Source of the DNA: Endotrypanum monterogeii
Taxonomy: Eukaryota; Euglenozoa; Kinetoplastea; Trypanosomatida; Trypanosomatidae
Assembly: GCA_000333855.2 (NCBI GenBank)
Contig: CM007316.1
Coordinates: forward strand, 562,804-626,803
DNA: 64,000 nucleotides
Direction: 5' to 3'
Position 1 is the stretch's first letter, and the number at the start of each line of letters is the position of its first letter. The position numbers were made by a program, and so were the translations under genes. Shown piece by piece: positions 30,914 through 39,872 of the stretch. The notes below the pieces were generated by a model. It was given only the letters and a program-made list of their open reading frames with translations, made no database searches and was not told where the DNA came from.

Positions 30914-31669
30914 CTAACTCCCAGGTGAATATAGAACCGTCAACCCAGTTATGGGATAGCCTTGTGATTCCACAAACGGTTTGGCGGCGGCTGCCACCGC
31001 GCGACACACAGAGCTCATGACTGCTTTTTTTGCCGGCGGAGCCCGGTCGAACAGGTCCGTCAAAGACCCCCACTGAACAGAACGAAACTCATCGCGAACG
31101 CCGCGCCTCCGCCCATTCGTATTTACGCGTGTGATGCTGCTGCTGTGCAAGAAATACAAAAGAGGGTAGAGCTCTTGTCCCCAAATTCCTAACTTTCTCC
31201 ACGTCTTACTGCTGTAGCGAAACGCCTTCCGGAGCTCTGAAGTGATTTCATTCTTGTCGTTTCTCACCTCACTCACCTCCCCAACGGTGTTACTGGGGAG
31301 CACCTCACACAAAAACGTGGCTTCCTTCTCCAGCAGAAGCCCTATTTCCTCCCATGTCTCCCGCTGTGCAGTCTGACGTGGAGACTCCCCGGCCTCACTT
31401 CCGCCCTGTACAGTCTGGCAAAAGTTCTCGTTGCCCTTTCCCACTGGCAGGCAGAGGAGAAACTCCGATCTCTCGTTCATGAAAAACACCTGAACGCTTC
31501 GCCTGTACGCATATCCATCCTCCCCACGAACTAGAACGTTGCTCGTCTGCTTCGAGTTATCTTCTACTTTGCTGGTTCGCTTCCTTATGTTACTATTCGG
31601 TTCGGCTATGGCGTTCATACATCGACCTCCTCGAGACGCCGTCGCATCCCCAGATCTTTTGGAAGCCAT
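30914..31669 (-). CDS. Nudix hydrolase, RppH-like
   Basis: 251 residues from ATG at 31669. A canonical Nudix box is at 89-111: Gly89, five residues, Glu95, seven residues, then RETWEEIGL (R103, E104, E107, E108, G110), which supplies the metal-binding glutamates. Before it, YRRSVQVFFMNERSEFLLC resembles the first strands of RppH (YRxNV). The region SSKTWRKLGIWGQELYPLLYFL fits the RppH strand and helix that follow. The usual hydrophobic residue after RE is Thr105. RppH-type enzymes remove pyrophosphate from dinucleoside polyphosphates or RNA 5' ends; the substrate here is not known. The first 50 residues are basic and Ser-rich; a mitochondrial signal is possible but not clear. The protein is longer than bacterial RppH, mostly at the N-terminus. 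Confidence 0.88.
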   Translation of the reverse strand: MASKRSGDATASRGGRCMNAIAEPNSNIRKRTSKVEDNSKQTSNVLVRGEDGYAYRRSVQVFFMNERSEFLLCLPVGKGNENFCQTVQGGSEAGESPRQTAQRETWEEIGLLLEKEATFLCEVLPSNTVGEVSEVRNDKNEITSELRKAFRYSSKTWRKLGIWGQELYPLLYFLHSSSITRVNTNGRRRGVRDEFRSVQWGSLTDLFDRAPPAKKAVMSSVCRAVAAAAKPFVESQGYPITGLTVLYSPGS

Positions 31670-31680
31670 GTAGAGGAGCG

Positions 31681-31682
31681 CT
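31681..31682 (-). promoter_or_regulatory. Candidate spliced-leader acceptor for the Nudix gene
   Basis: Minus strand reads CATCTTTCCCTTCTCCAG, then 11 bases, then the ATG. A T9 run lies further upstream. A strong pyrimidine tract and AG; trans-splice site inferred. Confidence 0.5.
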
Positions 31683-32421
31683 GGAGAAGGGAAAGATGAG
31701 TGCTCACTTTTTTAGCTTCTTCAAAAAAAAATTAAAAATATTTTCAAATACTGTACACGGGAGAGCACAAGCACGACAGCGTCCTATCTGCACCAACGAT
31801 TACTCGTTTTTTTTTTTGATCAGAAACAAAGGCTGCTAACCATAAGTTCGGCACCAATCGATGGCGGCGGTGGTTTGTGCAGGTACGATTCTCTGTCGGT
31901 AGTGTTTGATGAAGAAGTGAAAGAGAAGCAAACAGAAGTAGAATAAACAAGATGTGACAGGAGCAGCTGCAAAAGAAAAAAAAATCGGTAGACACAGTTC
32001 AGGCGTTTACCCACCGCCGAGTGATGTTTTGTAAGGGACAAAAACAAAACAAAGGCGAGCTCCAAACCAGCTGTGACAAAAACGGTCTGCGTGTGTCTGT
32101 GTGTGAGTTTGAGGGATGATAAAGACTGGCTGTGTTAGACCCACCGCAAACATAAACACGAGAGGATTATGATGCGTCAAGATAACCAAGAGGTAGCCAA
32201 AGCGTTGAAGAAGTGATCAGATTGGATGGAAAAAAAAAGCAGATACCTTCTTTATCAGACGACGCCCATAGTATGGGCCCATCACCGAATCCTGACACAA
32301 CGCCAAGAGTAGGGTAAGTTGATGAAGCTTGTCAATAATAGAGCATAGATAGCCCCCCTCCCCCCCCCTATTCTTTGTGTCCTACCATACAACAAGAATG
32401 GGAAACAAGTGGAAACCCGCA

Positions 32422-32466
32422 AACACACACACACACACATGTATATATTTATATATATATATATAC
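32422..32466. repeat. (CA)n-(TA)n composite microsatellite
   Basis: Nine CA units, a short link and about 12 AT units with one T insertion. Confidence 0.9.
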
Positions 32467-33610
32467 ATTGATTCCTTAGAGCAGGGAAACGTTATCTGAC
32501 TCCTTTTGCTTTCGTCTTTTTGTAAGTAGTTCTGTGAGCAGTGATATGAGCAGGTGGGAAAAAAATAAAAAAGTTATAAACATATGAGAATATATATGTA
32601 GGAGAACAGTCCAAACAAATCATTGACAAATCGCATGCGAGTCTTCTCCAATGCAGAGATGGGCACGGAATCCAGGATGGCCAAGATAAAAGACATCTTC
32701 ACACGCACACACAATCACAAAGTTTTGTCTGCACAAACCTGAAGAAGAATTTTTAAAAAAGGAAGATATAAGACACAAAAATATAACAATATTTGGGACG
32801 TTATTCTTTTGTTTCGTGCGCATTGCTGCTGTTGTTTCCTTCCGTCATGGACATTTCCATGCCCACTGCCGATAGCCTCCTTTTCTCTGCTGAGAGGAGT
32901 AGGCAGGTCATTCATCTCATATAGACACATAAACACGCCAAGAAACACAGTGTGGTGCTGATAGAAGAAAAAGGGCCTTTTGTCTTCTTGTTCTTGAGGG
33001 GATCGAGAAAATGGGGCAGGTCATATGTACGTTAAGAATTCAAAACCAACTAAAGGCAATGCATCGCGTAACATTCTAACCCCCCGCCCCCTCCTGCCCT
33101 ACACACTGGGCACATGCACATGCTCGTCTCTGGTGGGCGCATGCAAATGTAAAGCCACCCTGTTTATTGGGGTGATATGCCATGTCTCTGCCTCAATCGA
33201 TGAAGCTACGTCCATCTCTTATGCATCCACTATACTTTGCATAACGTCCCAGATACCTGTTTATGACGGCGCACGCGACTAGTTCAACGAGGTGTACAGC
33301 CTATAGAGGAGATGATAACAAATAGAGAAGTCATATCCGCTCATCTTTTACGGCAGCGCACAGAAGATTTTATGAGAGGTTCCGTGGCAAGCGCAGCATT
33401 TCCCTTTTTTTTTCCACCGTCAAGTTGTGGGTTTGTACGTCTTTTTTCTTTACACATCAACGTATATTCCCCGTTTTCCCTCTCGTAGTTGGCCCTGTTA
33501 GGGGACACCTGTACCCCTACATATCTGCTCAACATTGTCAGATTATTTCTTCTGAAAGCCGCCAGGAAATCACTGCCCGTCAAACTGCAGGGGGTTCTTT
33601 TTCTCAGTGC

Positions 33611-34882
33611 CTAAATGCGCGCAACCCGATTTATGTTTTGTAGCCATATGCGCGCGTTGAACATCCGAAAAAGTTCTTTGTTCAAATTACGAAAATCGAT
33701 GACTTCGTTAGATTCGAAGAAGAAGCTTATTTTTGTTCCGTCGTACTGGTACTCGCAGTCTAGCACCTCCATAGGAAGGCGAAGGTGATCGACAATATCT
33801 TGGCATGTAGTGAGCGCTAGCCGCTCCATGCTAACATGATTACGGTGCAGGCGGTACACCTCGTCATCTGTGGCAACGCGGATGACCTCCATGATGCTTC
33901 CATGTTTCCCCGGCGCCAAGACACTGGAGTCCAACGACTGAATGGTGGTTACCTCGTAGCCCTGTTTCTCAGGATTCCAGAGAGCGCACTGCAGCACAAG
34001 TCCGCAGTCGTACCCACGATCACCAGGGACAATCACATATGTGCCAGCCCTCAGTGTAACCGGACTGACAAATCGGCGCATCCGCCTCCGTTTGAACTCG
34101 ACGTGTACAACGTAGCAGAAGTGTGCCGATGGCCACGGACGCCTCTTCGGGTGATCTGCAAGGTTGCCGAGACACTCAGACATGGTGTCCGTCACCGCGG
34201 TAGGCGCGATGTTCGGGTAACCTTCCTCTCTCCGCGAAAGCGACAAGGGTATTGAAAAACGCGAAGGACGACATTCCACGACATGCGTTTGCCGGTTGTC
34301 AGATCTCTCGGCTTCGTGATGATGAGCCAAGGCATCACTGCCCCGGTTTGGAATATCAGAGAGTCCATTTGAGTACTTCTCCCCGCCCAGGATCTGTCCT
34401 GGAGTGCTGCCGCTGACGCTACCGGCGGCCACCAGTTTTCTCAGGAGAATCCACACTTCACTCTGCGACTTAGCCACAAGACGTCGTGTTTGTTCAATCG
34501 CCGTATGAAGAAGGTAGAGTGTGCAGCGCTCTGGGATTCTCCAGGACGCCACGGTGGCTTTGGGTGCGGCAGGGTATCCAGATTGGACAACCGTGTTCGG
34601 GGAATGAGGCTGAGCCATAGTGGTGGAAGACTTTGAACAAGAACTTGCAACCAAAGCACTTTGCTCTGCCCACACGTGCAGTTGCTCGGTGAGAGCCTGG
34701 AAAGAACCGTTTATCGCCTTCATTTCTGCAAGCAACCATAAGGGAGTCACCATCTCACCGGTGTCCGGCAGCTTGTCAGTGGAGACTGCAGACGGTATCT
34801 GCAATGTGTCCTTCTGCCGACCGAGATGTGTACAAGTAACGCCTACCGACTCTGCAGCGGCGTCTGCCGCAGGAGAGGTCAT
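33611..34882 (-). CDS. PSP1 C-terminal domain protein
   Basis: 423 residues from the ATG at 34882 (MTSPAADAAAES). The frame is open to 35080, but the first 66 codons translate two pyrimidine tracts and a splice-acceptor-like TTCATGCAG, so they are taken as leader. The N-terminal half is polar and probably disordered with a helical part at about 55-85. Residues 254-423 match the PSP1 C-terminal conserved region: CYVVHVEFKRRRMRRFV, then TYVIVPGDRGYDCGLVLQ, a helix RVATDDEVYRLHRNHV, then LDCEYQYDGTKISFFF and a final VIDFRNLNKELFRMFNARIW. In trypanosomatids PSP1-domain proteins occur in mRNA-binding complexes, including cycling-sequence binding proteins. A post-transcriptional role is likely by family; there is no CCCH finger here. 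Confidence 0.85.
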   Translation of the reverse strand: MTSPAADAAAESVGVTCTHLGRQKDTLQIPSAVSTDKLPDTGEMVTPLWLLAEMKAINGSFQALTEQLHVWAEQSALVASSCSKSSTTMAQPHSPNTVVQSGYPAAPKATVASWRIPERCTLYLLHTAIEQTRRLVAKSQSEVWILLRKLVAAGSVSGSTPGQILGGEKYSNGLSDIPNRGSDALAHHHEAERSDNRQTHVVECRPSRFSIPLSLSRREEGYPNIAPTAVTDTMSECLGNLADHPKRRPWPSAHFCYVVHVEFKRRRMRRFVSPVTLRAGTYVIVPGDRGYDCGLVLQCALWNPEKQGYEVTTIQSLDSSVLAPGKHGSIMEVIRVATDDEVYRLHRNHVSMERLALTTCQDIVDHLRLPMEVLDCEYQYDGTKISFFFESNEVIDFRNLNKELFRMFNARIWLQNINRVARI

Positions 34883-34980
34883 TTGTTTCTGCCTCGCGGC
34901 GTGCCTGTGTGAGGCAATCTCTGGATATTGCCCCTCAAAGCGACTCACCTCTTTTGACCACAGAATGAGGCCAGAAATTC

Positions 34981-34982
34981 CT
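34981..34982 (-). promoter_or_regulatory. Candidate spliced-leader acceptor for the PSP1 gene
   Basis: Minus strand TTTTTACTTAAATTCTTTC followed by TTCATGCAG, about 100 bases before the chosen ATG. A second pyrimidine tract with nine T lies at about 35060-35070. Confidence 0.45.
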
Positions 34983-36184
34983 GCATGAAGAAAGAATTTA
35001 AGTAAAAAGAGGAGATCAAGTGGATGGTCAACTCGAAAGGGACGATTGAGAAGAAGGAAAAAAAAAGCAGCGCCGCGCATTCACCATGCAGCATGATCCT
35101 CCTAAAAGGGGACAGAAGTGCAAACAGCCAGCAGGACATTCAAACGATACTTTTCAGCAACCATGTCAAAAATGAAAAATTTAAAACGTTTTTTTTTTTG
35201 TTTTGTTTGCAGTATATTGAATAGGGTGTGCGCGTTTCCATGAAGAGCGCGCCGGGTGAAGAGCAGGTGGCCAAGACGGAAGCGGGTGATATGGAGCACA
35301 AAAACTAAACATCCCCAAGAGAAAACGAAAACACGGCCCTTCCCTCCCCCCGCAAGCCGTTCTTCTCTTTTTTTTTTCTTTTTGTTGTTGTCTATTTGTC
35401 CAGCTATGTTTGGGTGTCTTTGTGGTGGCGATGGTGGAAAAAAAAAAAACATTCTCTTTGATCATTGGTGCTTGTACCCATTTTCTAATCCCCTCTCGGA
35501 GGCCTAATGATGGACGCCAAAGCAACAGAAAATGCACATTTACACATTGTGCTATAGTTTTCTTTTTGTTTCACTGTAACTCATCCTTGAACAATAATAA
35601 AACAAATACAGAATAGGCATGTGCGTTTCGGAGCTCAAGAAGAACAGAAAAATTATATTTACTATACAGAAGGAAACGTGAAACGAGAAAAAAAAAATTC
35701 TGGTCCTCGCAGAATTGAAAGGGCGGCTAGAAAAAAAAAAAAAAACGCACCAGCTCCCGTTTTCGATGCCGCCTTGCGTGTGAGTAAGCGTACCAGCAGA
35801 CATGATTCGTGCGGCGAATCAGGCGACGGGTGCCTGCTTTTCATTCTCAGTATCTTGCAGCAGACGGCTTAATCCGTAAAAAAAAAAGGGGGGAGAATAG
35901 GAACGTGAAGGGGTCGAGAAAATTGGCATCGTGAGACGACATTTTTCATCGCATTCATTTCCCGCAAGTTTCTTGGCTTCTCTCCTCCTCCCCCCCCCAA
36001 AAAAAAAAGTATGCCTAAAGTAATGAAGGGCAAACACAGCACAACGACACAGACCTGAATAATAGTAATAATAATGCTGACAGTGTTTTTTTTTATTTTC
36101 TGAAGACGCACGGTCCATGATGGACTTCTCCAAGTAGTATGCTTTGAGAATTTTTTAAAGTTCCTCTGTACCTCTTGATCTTGC

Positions 36185-36232
36185 AGTCAACATTATATAT
36201 ATATATATATATAGATAGATATAATGCTGACT
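36185..36232. repeat. Near-perfect inverted repeat around a (TA)n core
   Basis: Left arm AGTCAACATTATAT (36185-36198) and right arm ATATAATGCTGACT (36219-36232) are reverse complements with one mismatch, separated by AT repeats. In RNA of the minus strand it would form a hairpin about 140 bases past the stop codon of the zinc-cluster gene. Confidence 0.85.
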
Positions 36233-36370
36233 ACACAGCGGTGAGTGGGTTCCACCACTGACAACTTTATTTTCGACTACAAACAGGGCCAAAGTCTGCG
36301 CCACGGCAGTTGTGTGATTACATGGTCACAACGCGCGTGTGTGTGTGTGTGTGTGTGTTGAAGTGCGCTA

Positions 36371-39061
36371 CTAAAATGAATTTTTCAGCACTTTTTCATC
36401 GAGATAAAAAGGTTGTAGCGCATCGTCTGCACCATCGGGGGTGTACCCGATCCAGAACAGAAGAAGGCGCTCAGCTCGTTTTCTTGCGGAGGAGAACGTT
36501 TCCACGGATTTGTCTTCATGAACAGAGGATTTCAACAAAATTTGTGAAGCGGGGAAGACATGTGTTATCGGCCCGATGTGCTCAATTTCAATGAAGGCAC
36601 CCCTTGCGTCCATGGTCGCCACCGAGTACGGCGGCTCTTCCTCGGGTCTATCTTCTGAGGATGTCTTCTTCGATACAGCATAGCCTGCAGCTGTAGTGGC
36701 CTGGGCAGTAAGCGCACCTAATGACGTCAAGGACGCCTCCGATAGCGTTATTCCAGCCATCTCAGATACTCGCTCCGCAAGGAGGCGCAGCGTGTGCAAA
36801 GAGAGAATGAAGCGCTCGCAGGCTCCCGAAAAACGCAAGTGGAGCGCAGGCCCCAGACGCGTGCTCCAGAATCGTGTGGAGGCTGAAGAGGCAGGGTGCA
36901 GCAATGAGGTGAAAAAAACTTCACACACCTTACGTGCCTCTACCGGTGTGCTAGCACAGCGGAGATCCTGCTGCAGGAGGTGCTTTGCCGTTCGTGCAAC
37001 CAGCTCAATCTGACACCAGTGCTCCACTGCCGCGCGCGTGGACAGTGGCAGACGGTGCAGAACATATGCCAAATATCGAAGATTGAGCCCATTGGCGTGC
37101 ATCAGTTCGCTCAGTGTCGGAATCATGAGGAAGCTGCCGGCTTTCCGGCATCCCGCACCACACCGCACAGCAGTTGGACACATCTGCCCTAAAGGGTCCG
37201 CAGCGGCATTTTCTCCCGCCGCGTGGTCAAGCATAAGCTTTGCGTGGCAGTGCATACACACATGGCAACACTGCAACCGATTGGCACACACCACAAAGCG
37301 GAGCTCATTGGTATCAATATCACCGTCACATAGATTGCAGCAGGCAAGCGGGAGCAAAGGGGCATCAACGGGGAATTGGAACCCAAGTGTCCCGGCGACA
37401 CGTGTGATGCCATCCGACTTGATCCATGAGCCCGCGGCCCATGAGTGGGATACTAGCTCATCCGCATTCTCAGAATAAGTAGGACTCTGAGCCTCGGTCG
37501 TGCCTGGCGGCGAGCTAAAGCACTCGTTCGCCGGCCACGGCGTCTCCCATGCGAAGAAGACCTCGGGACGAACCCGATAACGCAACACAGAGGCATACAA
37601 AAAAAGATCACTCGGTTTATCGGACACCGCTTCGGATGTCGCCAATCCTGGAGATGACCTGTCAGAGGAGTGATCTGTGTAGTGCAGCGGCAGCACGGGC
37701 GGAAGGAGACGATGTGTGCGAGACAGATAAAGTCGGCGGTCCCTTCCAGTGTACACACGCCACTCGCGTGGTACGACGCCGCCTTTAAGCCGTAAAGCAT
37801 CGCCAAGATTACGCAAGAGCTCTGATATCAGGGCACATCGCGGTAGATGCGATGGTGATGGACAAGAGGGAGCAACAGAGTCGTCACTGCAGGCGGCCAC
37901 GGTGCTGCTGTCGGCCTCCACAAGATTCCTCGTTTCGTACGGGGGTATCGTCGTGCAGAGAAAAGAAAACCCACCAAACGTGCAGAAGGCGTGCAGCGGC
38001 GTGTAAAGGAAGTACTGCGTTGTAATCAAAGCGATCATTTCTTGATGTCGATAAATGGCGCGCCCGCACTTCATCGCCATCTCATCCCCGCCGAGGGAGC
38101 CATCTGCTGTGTCCACACAGCGCCGCAGGAGGATGCCACGGTGAAAGTACACCTCATCAGGAAACCGAGGGTGGGCCGGAATCTGGCGGCTGGACGGCGG
38201 GAGAGTTGCCTCCCGGCTTATTTGGACCACAGTACGCTCCACCTCTTCTCTGAAAGCAGCTATAAGAGCCTCTAGCTGAACCTCTGGCACGGCCACTGGT
38301 GAATTCGAAGAAGTGTCGATGGAGGCAGCCTGCAGGGACCTGTCTCTGGCGAGGCAGCACTGCTCAACAGCTCGTTGATACTCCAAATTCCAATCTCGTG
38401 TGGTGCCAACCGGGGAATGAACCTCGTTCCAGTAGTACGTGTACAACTCGGCGTCTAGAAAAAGAAAATGGTTTGCGGCAGACCGGGCCATCTTCGTAAT
38501 AGAGATGGCCGGCATGTTGCCCCGCCAGCCGAGCTCCGTACTCGGCATCGGCGATCGTGGCGAGGACGTGCCGTTACCTCCAGAGACTGTGTCGGGTGTT
38601 GCCCTGGTATCGTAAACAGGCTGCCACGGAGAGGTGTCGCTAGAATCATCGAAGTTCAGTATACCATTTGAACCCGAGTAGGCGATCCACCCCAGAGAGC
38701 CATCCTCACACCTGGTGCTCACCCACCACCCCCCAAATACATCGCGGTGTCGGGACGCTTCAAGAAGAACAGAGCCTGCAGGAACTGTGCCGATCGGTTC
38801 GCCAAGAGGACCTGCATAAAGGAATGCGTCTTTAACGGCACCCCAGAAAATGGGTGATCGACCACGGCGAGCGCGAGTAATGGATGTCACAGGACGCTGC
38901 GAAGAGGGTGGTCGGAGCCCTGTGGCCTTCCAAATAGGGGGAAGTTCTTGTGTATTTGATGCATTCGATTGTCTCCGGGCAGGAGGAGATGACACGGAAG
39001 TGAGGTTTCCCGTCGGCGGTGGACGCGGCTGCCTTCCCAAGGACGCACTGCTACGCATCAT
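36371..39061 (-). CDS. RING-like zinc-cluster protein with N-terminal SH3-like region
   Basis: 896 residues starting with two ATG (MMRSSASLGRQ). Residues 1-65 are Pro/Ser/Arg-rich. Residues about 69-133 (IFWGAVKDAFLYAG, GTVPAGSVLLEASRHRD, GGWWVSTRCEDGSLGWIAY) fit a small SH3-like barrel. A cysteine cluster at about 570-640 contains CCNLC, then a Cys about 13 residues on, CCHVCMHC, and a later CPTAVRCGAGC. The order Cys-Cys, Cys-His, Cys-Cys, Cys-Cys resembles a variant RING finger. The remainder is helical. RING proteins commonly act as ubiquitin E3 ligases; that role is inferred and the spacing is irregular. No signal peptide or membrane segment. Nothing in the neighbours supports a particular substrate. 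Confidence 0.72.
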   Translation of the reverse strand: MMRSSASLGRQPRPPPTGNLTSVSSPPARRQSNASNTQELPPIWKATGLRPPSSQRPVTSITRARRGRSPIFWGAVKDAFLYAGPLGEPIGTVPAGSVLLEASRHRDVFGGWWVSTRCEDGSLGWIAYSGSNGILNFDDSSDTSPWQPVYDTRATPDTVSGGNGTSSPRSPMPSTELGWRGNMPAISITKMARSAANHFLFLDAELYTYYWNEVHSPVGTTRDWNLEYQRAVEQCCLARDRSLQAASIDTSSNSPVAVPEVQLEALIAAFREEVERTVVQISREATLPPSSRQIPAHPRFPDEVYFHRGILLRRCVDTADGSLGGDEMAMKCGRAIYRHQEMIALITTQYFLYTPLHAFCTFGGFSFLCTTIPPYETRNLVEADSSTVAACSDDSVAPSCPSPSHLPRCALISELLRNLGDALRLKGGVVPREWRVYTGRDRRLYLSRTHRLLPPVLPLHYTDHSSDRSSPGLATSEAVSDKPSDLFLYASVLRYRVRPEVFFAWETPWPANECFSSPPGTTEAQSPTYSENADELVSHSWAAGSWIKSDGITRVAGTLGFQFPVDAPLLPLACCNLCDGDIDTNELRFVVCANRLQCCHVCMHCHAKLMLDHAAGENAAADPLGQMCPTAVRCGAGCRKAGSFLMIPTLSELMHANGLNLRYLAYVLHRLPLSTRAAVEHWCQIELVARTAKHLLQQDLRCASTPVEARKVCEVFFTSLLHPASSASTRFWSTRLGPALHLRFSGACERFILSLHTLRLLAERVSEMAGITLSEASLTSLGALTAQATTAAGYAVSKKTSSEDRPEEEPPYSVATMDARGAFIEIEHIGPITHVFPASQILLKSSVHEDKSVETFSSARKRAERLLLFWIGYTPDGADDALQPFYLDEKVLKNSF

Positions 39062-39872
39062 AGTACTCTGCTCTCCGTTGAGGAGATTACCCCTAATATA
39101 TAACTATAAGAGTCACTGTCATCCGCAACCAAAAAAAAAAAAGTGTGGAATGGAATCACAAAGACATGCATATGTTCATGGTCGCTCCAGAGGAATGAAG
39201 AGGACAGGCGAGAACAGAAAAAATAAAAACCGCACACCGAAAGACGCTGAAACACGGATTTGAAAGGTGGTAATCTCTCTGTATAGAAGAAGACCCATTC
39301 TCCGATGAGCAGAGTGTGAATATAGACTTCAGCACTTCACTCTCTCAACGTATATACATAGATCTGTTTATTTCCTTTTCCCCCTTTTTTAATTCTATTG
39401 AACTGTCTTTCTCGACCTCAAGATGAAAGATTACAAAAAAAAAAAAAAGACACAGACAAAAAAAAAAAAATAAGAAAAGATTTCTGAAGAAAAAATGCGC
39501 CCACATCCGTATTCTACTCCAAACCACTTGTAAGGAGCGCATTCTGGTCCAAATACAACAGTGTGCAAAAAAAAAAAAGAGCACCGGCTAACACAACCGC
39601 TATAGAGTGATTTTGTTAAATGTGTGAGTGTGGTTGCGTGGGAGAGGGGCGTGGCCATAGAAAGAGAGCGGCAGGGAAATCTCCGTGGTGAACAAGCCAG
39701 ACCATCCAGTGCCCTCCCCTCACCTGTTCTAGCTGACGGGAGGCGGTGTACACGTGAAGGCGCTTCCACCGCCCCCTCTCTGCTCTCGAGATCCCCAGCA
39801 GCGCGACGTGTGTTCTTTATACTGCAGATTAACTGGACTACGTCGGAGACTCTTGGATAAGCTCACAAACCT
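39062..39872. other. Spacer, no gene seen
   Basis: Leader of the zinc-cluster gene, A runs at about 39434-39470 and 39567-39578, and GC-richer sequence at about 39640-39810. No (TA)n tract longer than a few units; an exception among the spacers. Confidence 0.65.
39116..39117 (-). promoter_or_regulatory. Candidate spliced-leader acceptor for the zinc-cluster gene
   Basis: A T12 run on the minus strand (about 39131-39142) is followed by GACAG, about 54 bases before the ATG. Confidence 0.4.

Larger units (their letters stand above)
31670..33610. other. Spacer, no gene seen
   Basis: Contains A/T runs, a CA run at 32422-32439 followed by a (TA)n tract (32442-32466), and C runs near 32348-32369. 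Block 33020-33300 is of ordinary complexity but has no long minus-strand frame. Confidence 0.65.
34883..36370. other. Spacer, no gene seen
   Basis: Holds the PSP1 leader pyrimidine tracts, long T and A runs, a C9A10 run (35990-36008), a TAA-rich piece at 36058-36077 and a TA inverted repeat at 36185-36232. Minus-strand frames here are short, and translated homopolymers dominate. Confidence 0.65.

Noticed and set aside
34940..34985. Intron-like pair CAG / GTGAGT near the PSP1 leader
   Set aside because: Cis-introns are very rare in trypanosomatids; the AG is better read as a trans-splice acceptor and the GTGAGT as chance.
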